Positions 62,401 through 64,000 of a stretch of 64,000 nucleotides of DNA are shown here, piece by piece. The position numbers and the translations under genes are program-made. Position 1 is the first letter of the stretch. Every line of letters starts with the position of its first letter. The stretch is taken from NCBI GenBank assembly GCA_026261815.1, contig JAMPIT010000437.1, forward strand, positions 1,054,001-1,118,000. The letters are read 5' to 3'. The DNA is from Monarcha castaneiventris obscurior. Taxonomy: Eukaryota > Chordata > Aves > Passeriformes > Monarchidae. The notes beneath the pieces are model-generated. The model was not told the origin of the DNA and did no database searches. It saw only the letters and a list, made by a program, of their open reading frames with translations.

Positions 62401-64000
62401 GTCAAATGGTTGAACTTGGAAGGGACCTTAAAGCCCATCCAGTGCCACCCCTGCCCTGGGCAGGGACACCTCCCACTGTCCCAGGGTGCTCCAGCCTGGC
62501 CTTGGGCACTGCCAGGGATCCAGGGGCAGCCACAGCTGCTCTGGGCACCCTGTGCCAGGGCCTGCCCACCCTCACAGGGAACAATTTCTCACTAATAACC
62601 AATCCAAGCATGTTTTACACCTAGTAATAAATTATTTGGGATAATAAGATGGGATTTAAGGTCCCTCCCAACCCAAACCATTCTGGGATTCTACACCTCA
62701 GACAAGTGCTGATTTGAGGTTTTGTCCCTTTGTGCTGAAAACCATGTGTTTAATGGGATACAAAAAGTGAGAATTGTCTGTTTTTCCCATTCTTCCCAGG
62801 GGCCAGGAGTTCTGGGTGGATCTGAACCTTATGAAGTTATATGAAAGTGCAGAGTTCGACCAAATGCGGCGCCTGTCCACAGCCTCCTGCCCCAGCTCCA
62901 GCTCCAGCTGCTACACGGTGTGGAAGTACTTCTGCAGGGACCACTTTGGCTGGAGAGAGTACTCAGAGGTATGGCCCCCTTCCTTCCCAGCCCTGCTCCT
63001 GCCCTGCAGCCCCGAACTCTCCATACAGTGCACCCTAAATACATTTGTGTTCAGCCTGGTTCCTCTGCAGACTCTCGGGGACGTGATTTGGAGTTCCTGC
63101 TGAGGATCAGGAGGGTCAGTGTTCAACTGAGAAAGCAATAAAGGGACAGCTCTGCTGGCCTGGGTTGTGGTTCTGTGATCCTGTGACTTGAATTAGCCCT
63201 CAAAACATCGGGGACACGAGGGCTGGCCAGACTGTCACACTGGAGAGCAAACCAGCTTGTGGCAACAGCAAGGGAGCCCCTCTGAAGCCTGATTTGGTTT
63301 TGTGACAGTGGGGTAATTTCTGCAGCCTTTAGAACACCCCCTCCACTCACCTTGGCAGCTTTTCATTGATTTCCCTGTCCCCAGAGCTCTTCTGAGGCAG
63401 GACAGGCACTGCCAGAGCTGTGGGGTGCAGCCCTTGGGCTGGGCGCAGCTGATGTTTGGAATGAAACCTCATTGGTGTTGGCAGTGCCAGAAATAATTCC
63501 TGAGTGTAAGAACTGGAGAGAGCTGGGCAGAAACACCACAAATGACAGGTTCAGGGTGTTTGAGCTGCGAGGAGAAGCGCAGGGCCTGGGTTTGTGCAGT
63601 GTGGAACAGGAACGTGAACTTCGGAGCGTGTGGTTTCTCACGTGTGCATTTCCCTCCCCCGTTTTCCTCCTGTTTTGCCCCGTTTTGCCCTGTTTCCCCC
63701 TGTTCCCCCTGTTTTCCCCCCTTTTCCTCCTGTTTTTCCCCCGTTTCCCCCGTTTCCCCCCGTTTTGCCCTGTTTTCCCCCCGTTTTGCCCTGTTTTCCC
63801 CCCATTTTGCCCCGTTTCCCCCCGTTTTCCTCCTGGTTCCCCCCCGTTTCGTTTCCCCCCGTTCCCCCCCGTTTTCCCCCCATTTTGCCCCGTTTCCCCC
63901 CGTTTTCCTCCCGTTTTTCCCCCGTTCCCCCCCGTTTTCCTCCTGTTTTGCCCCGTTTTGCCCCGTTTCCCCCGCAGCCGGTGGTGAGGCTGATCGAGGA
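52499..64000 (+). CDS. TIPARP: TIPARP (PARP7), TCDD-inducible mono-ADP-ribosyltransferase: first coding exons, truncated by window end
   Basis: Coding parts are 52499-53433, 62800-62968 and 63978-64000. Together they give the N-terminus, a CCCH zinc finger and the WWE domain of PARP7, a mono-ADP-ribosyltransferase that feeds back on AHR signalling and restrains type I interferon responses. The lysine-rich CFKKKQQVQKR near residues 40-50 corresponds to the nuclear localisation region. The zinc finger is C-x7-C-x5-C-x3-H within CVDFLQGTCVYGSDC. WWE residues span PYHWQVRRTATQRWQSV to about EFDQMRRLST, across the intron. The conserved helix DKSEEASLDLVFELLNQLQ precedes the finger. The PARP catalytic domain lies beyond the right edge. 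Confidence 0.97.
54575..54750 (-). mobile_element. CR1 LINE 3' fragment
   Basis: ACTGGTTTGGGATGGAAGGG to CACCCTGTGCCAGGGCCATT, with a short internal deletion after GGGGCACAGCTTC. Confidence 0.9.
55425..55625 (+). mobile_element. CR1 LINE 3' fragment
   Basis: GATATTGGGGAGAAATTCCT to AGCTTTAAGATCCCTTCCAA. Confidence 0.92.
55895..56382. repeat. Minisatellite, 37-bp unit, 13 copies, in TIPARP intron
   Basis: GGTCACTGCAGA recurs exactly every 37 bp from 55909 to 56353. Most units contain the imperfect palindrome GTGGTCACTGCAGACCAC. Because 37 is not a multiple of three, all three frames stay open and give ORF artefacts of 210-310 codons. Confidence 0.93.
57590..57845 (+). mobile_element. CR1 LINE 3' fragment, distinct subfamily
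   Basis: GGATATCAGGAGGAATTTCT to GATTCCATGACTCTGA, with GGACGTGGCACTCAGTGCTC, a subfamily not otherwise seen here. Confidence 0.88.
58040..58215 (-). mobile_element. CR1 LINE 3' fragment
   Basis: GGAATCATGGAATCAGAGTG to GGGGCAGCCACAGCCTCTTC. Confidence 0.9.
59065..59305 (+). mobile_element. CR1 LINE 3' fragment, tail truncated
   Basis: GTGCCAGGACAAGGGGGAAT to GGTGAGCTTTAGGGTCCCTG. Confidence 0.9.
59350..59415 (-). mobile_element. CR1 LINE tail, older subfamily
   Basis: AGGTTGGAAAGGGTCCTTAA and CATCGAGTCCCACGCCCTGC. Confidence 0.75.
59787..59835. repeat. ATT/GTT trinucleotide microsatellite
   Basis: TTATTATTATTGTTATTATT then GTTGTTGTTGTT. A TA-rich and CA-rich tail follows to about 59,886. 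Confidence 0.85.
60555..60705 (+). mobile_element. CR1 LINE 3' fragment, distinct subfamily
   Basis: GAGTCCCCATCCCTGCAGGG, then GTGGTGGCCTTGGCACTGCT and CAGTTAAACCAAACCTGTGA. Confidence 0.85.
61765..62025 (+). mobile_element. CR1 LINE 3' fragment, plus arm of an inverted pair
   Basis: CAGTGCCAGGACAAGGGGAA to CCCAAACCATTCCATGATTC. It lacks the short block between GGCCAGGTTGGA and GCAGCCTGGG that most copies have. Confidence 0.92.
62395..62600 (-). mobile_element. CR1 LINE 3' fragment, minus arm of an inverted pair
   Basis: GGAATCGTCAAATGGTTGAA to CTCACAGGGAACAATTTCTC. It lacks the same block as the copy at 61765. Confidence 0.92.
62645..62695 (+). mobile_element. CR1 LINE tail only
   Basis: GATGGGATTTAAGGTCCCTC to CCATTCTGGGATTC, about 105 bp before a TIPARP exon. 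Confidence 0.8.
62800..62968 (+). CDS. TIPARP: TIPARP second coding exon (WWE continuation)
   Basis: Acceptor TTCCCAG, donor GTATGG. It reads GQEFWVDLNLMKLYESAEFD, then QMRRLSTASCPSSSSSCYTV and WKYFCRDHFGWREYSE. A Ser-rich insert (SCPSSSSSC) sits where other species have a variable loop. Confidence 0.96.
62969..63977 (+). other. TIPARP: TIPARP intron ending in an expanded pyrimidine tract
   Basis: The first 670 bp are unique, with a weak CR1-like tail around 63,140-63,190. The last 330 bp are the C/T-rich array described separately. Confidence 0.55.
63650..63975. repeat. C/T-rich minisatellite abutting the TIPARP acceptor
   Basis: Units of about 10-17 bp are built from CCCCGTTTT, GCCCTGTTTT and CCTCCTG. 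It holds only two adenines (63804 and 63882) in 325 bp and no AG until the acceptor at 63976-63977. Confidence 0.92.
63978..64000 (+). CDS. TIPARP: TIPARP third coding exon, first 23 nt (PVVRLIEE)
   Basis: After CCCGCAG the sequence reads PVVRLIEE and then runs off the window, matching the family's EYPES-V-I-R-LIEEA region. Its acceptor follows a C/T tract of about 330 bp that is nearly free of adenine. Confidence 0.92.

Larger units (their letters stand above)
53434..62799 (+). other. TIPARP: TIPARP intron between first and second coding exons (9.4 kb)
   Basis: It is densely loaded with CR1 fragments, ten of them between 54.5 and 62.7 kb in both orientations. It also has a 37-bp minisatellite (55895-56382) and an ATT/GTT microsatellite (59787-59835). 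The segments 53,434-54,570 and 56,690-57,580 are unique with nothing recognised. Confidence 0.55.

Overview
This window is vertebrate nuclear DNA and almost certainly avian. It carries about 35 fragments of the CR1 LINE, recognised by their shared 3' tail and found in both orientations. It also has GC-rich minisatellites, compact introns and split genes with GT-AG junctions. A songbird-like genome is my best guess from the style of the CR1 copies and the minisatellites, but the species cannot be fixed from the sequence.

Three protein genes are present, in the order KCNAB1 (+), SSR3 (-), TIPARP (+), which matches the gene order on human 3q25. From 10,170 to 33,601 lie the last 13 coding exons of KCNAB1, the Kv-beta-1 subunit of Shaker-type potassium channels. 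They encode the whole conserved aldo-keto-reductase-like core and the stop codon. The alternative N-terminal (inactivation ball) exons lie off the left edge. KCNAB1 and SSR3 converge tail to tail around 34.9-36.9 kb. SSR3 (translocon-associated protein gamma) is complete in five exons between 40,426 and 37,357 and has a CpG-rich promoter at about 40.05-40.7 kb.

From 40.7 to 49.6 kb I see no gene, only unique AT-richer DNA and CR1 fragments. TIPARP (PARP7) begins at a CpG island (about 49.65-50.9 kb) holding two perfect extended AHR/ARNT response elements and a TATA-like box. After a non-coding first exon (inferred), the large coding exon (52,436-53,433) encodes the N-terminus, the CCCH zinc finger and the start of the WWE domain. 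After a 9.4 kb CR1-rich intron, the next exon (62,800-62,968) continues the WWE domain. The first 23 bases of the following exon end the window, and the PARP catalytic domain lies to the right.

The rest is intronic or intergenic: at least eight GC-rich minisatellites (units 19-62 bp) and several microsatellites. The arrays fall strikingly close to splice junctions. A 28-unit array starts exactly at a KCNAB1 splice donor and copies it many times. A nearly adenine-free C/T array of about 330 bp abuts the acceptor of the third TIPARP coding exon shown here. A 45-nt KCNAB1 exon sits between two arrays. These, together with the XRE pair, an inverted CR1 pair and a diverged intronic duplication, are the observations most worth checking. 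I found no mobile accessory system, CRISPR array or other prokaryote-type system. The very long ORFs in this window are minisatellite or CR1 translations.
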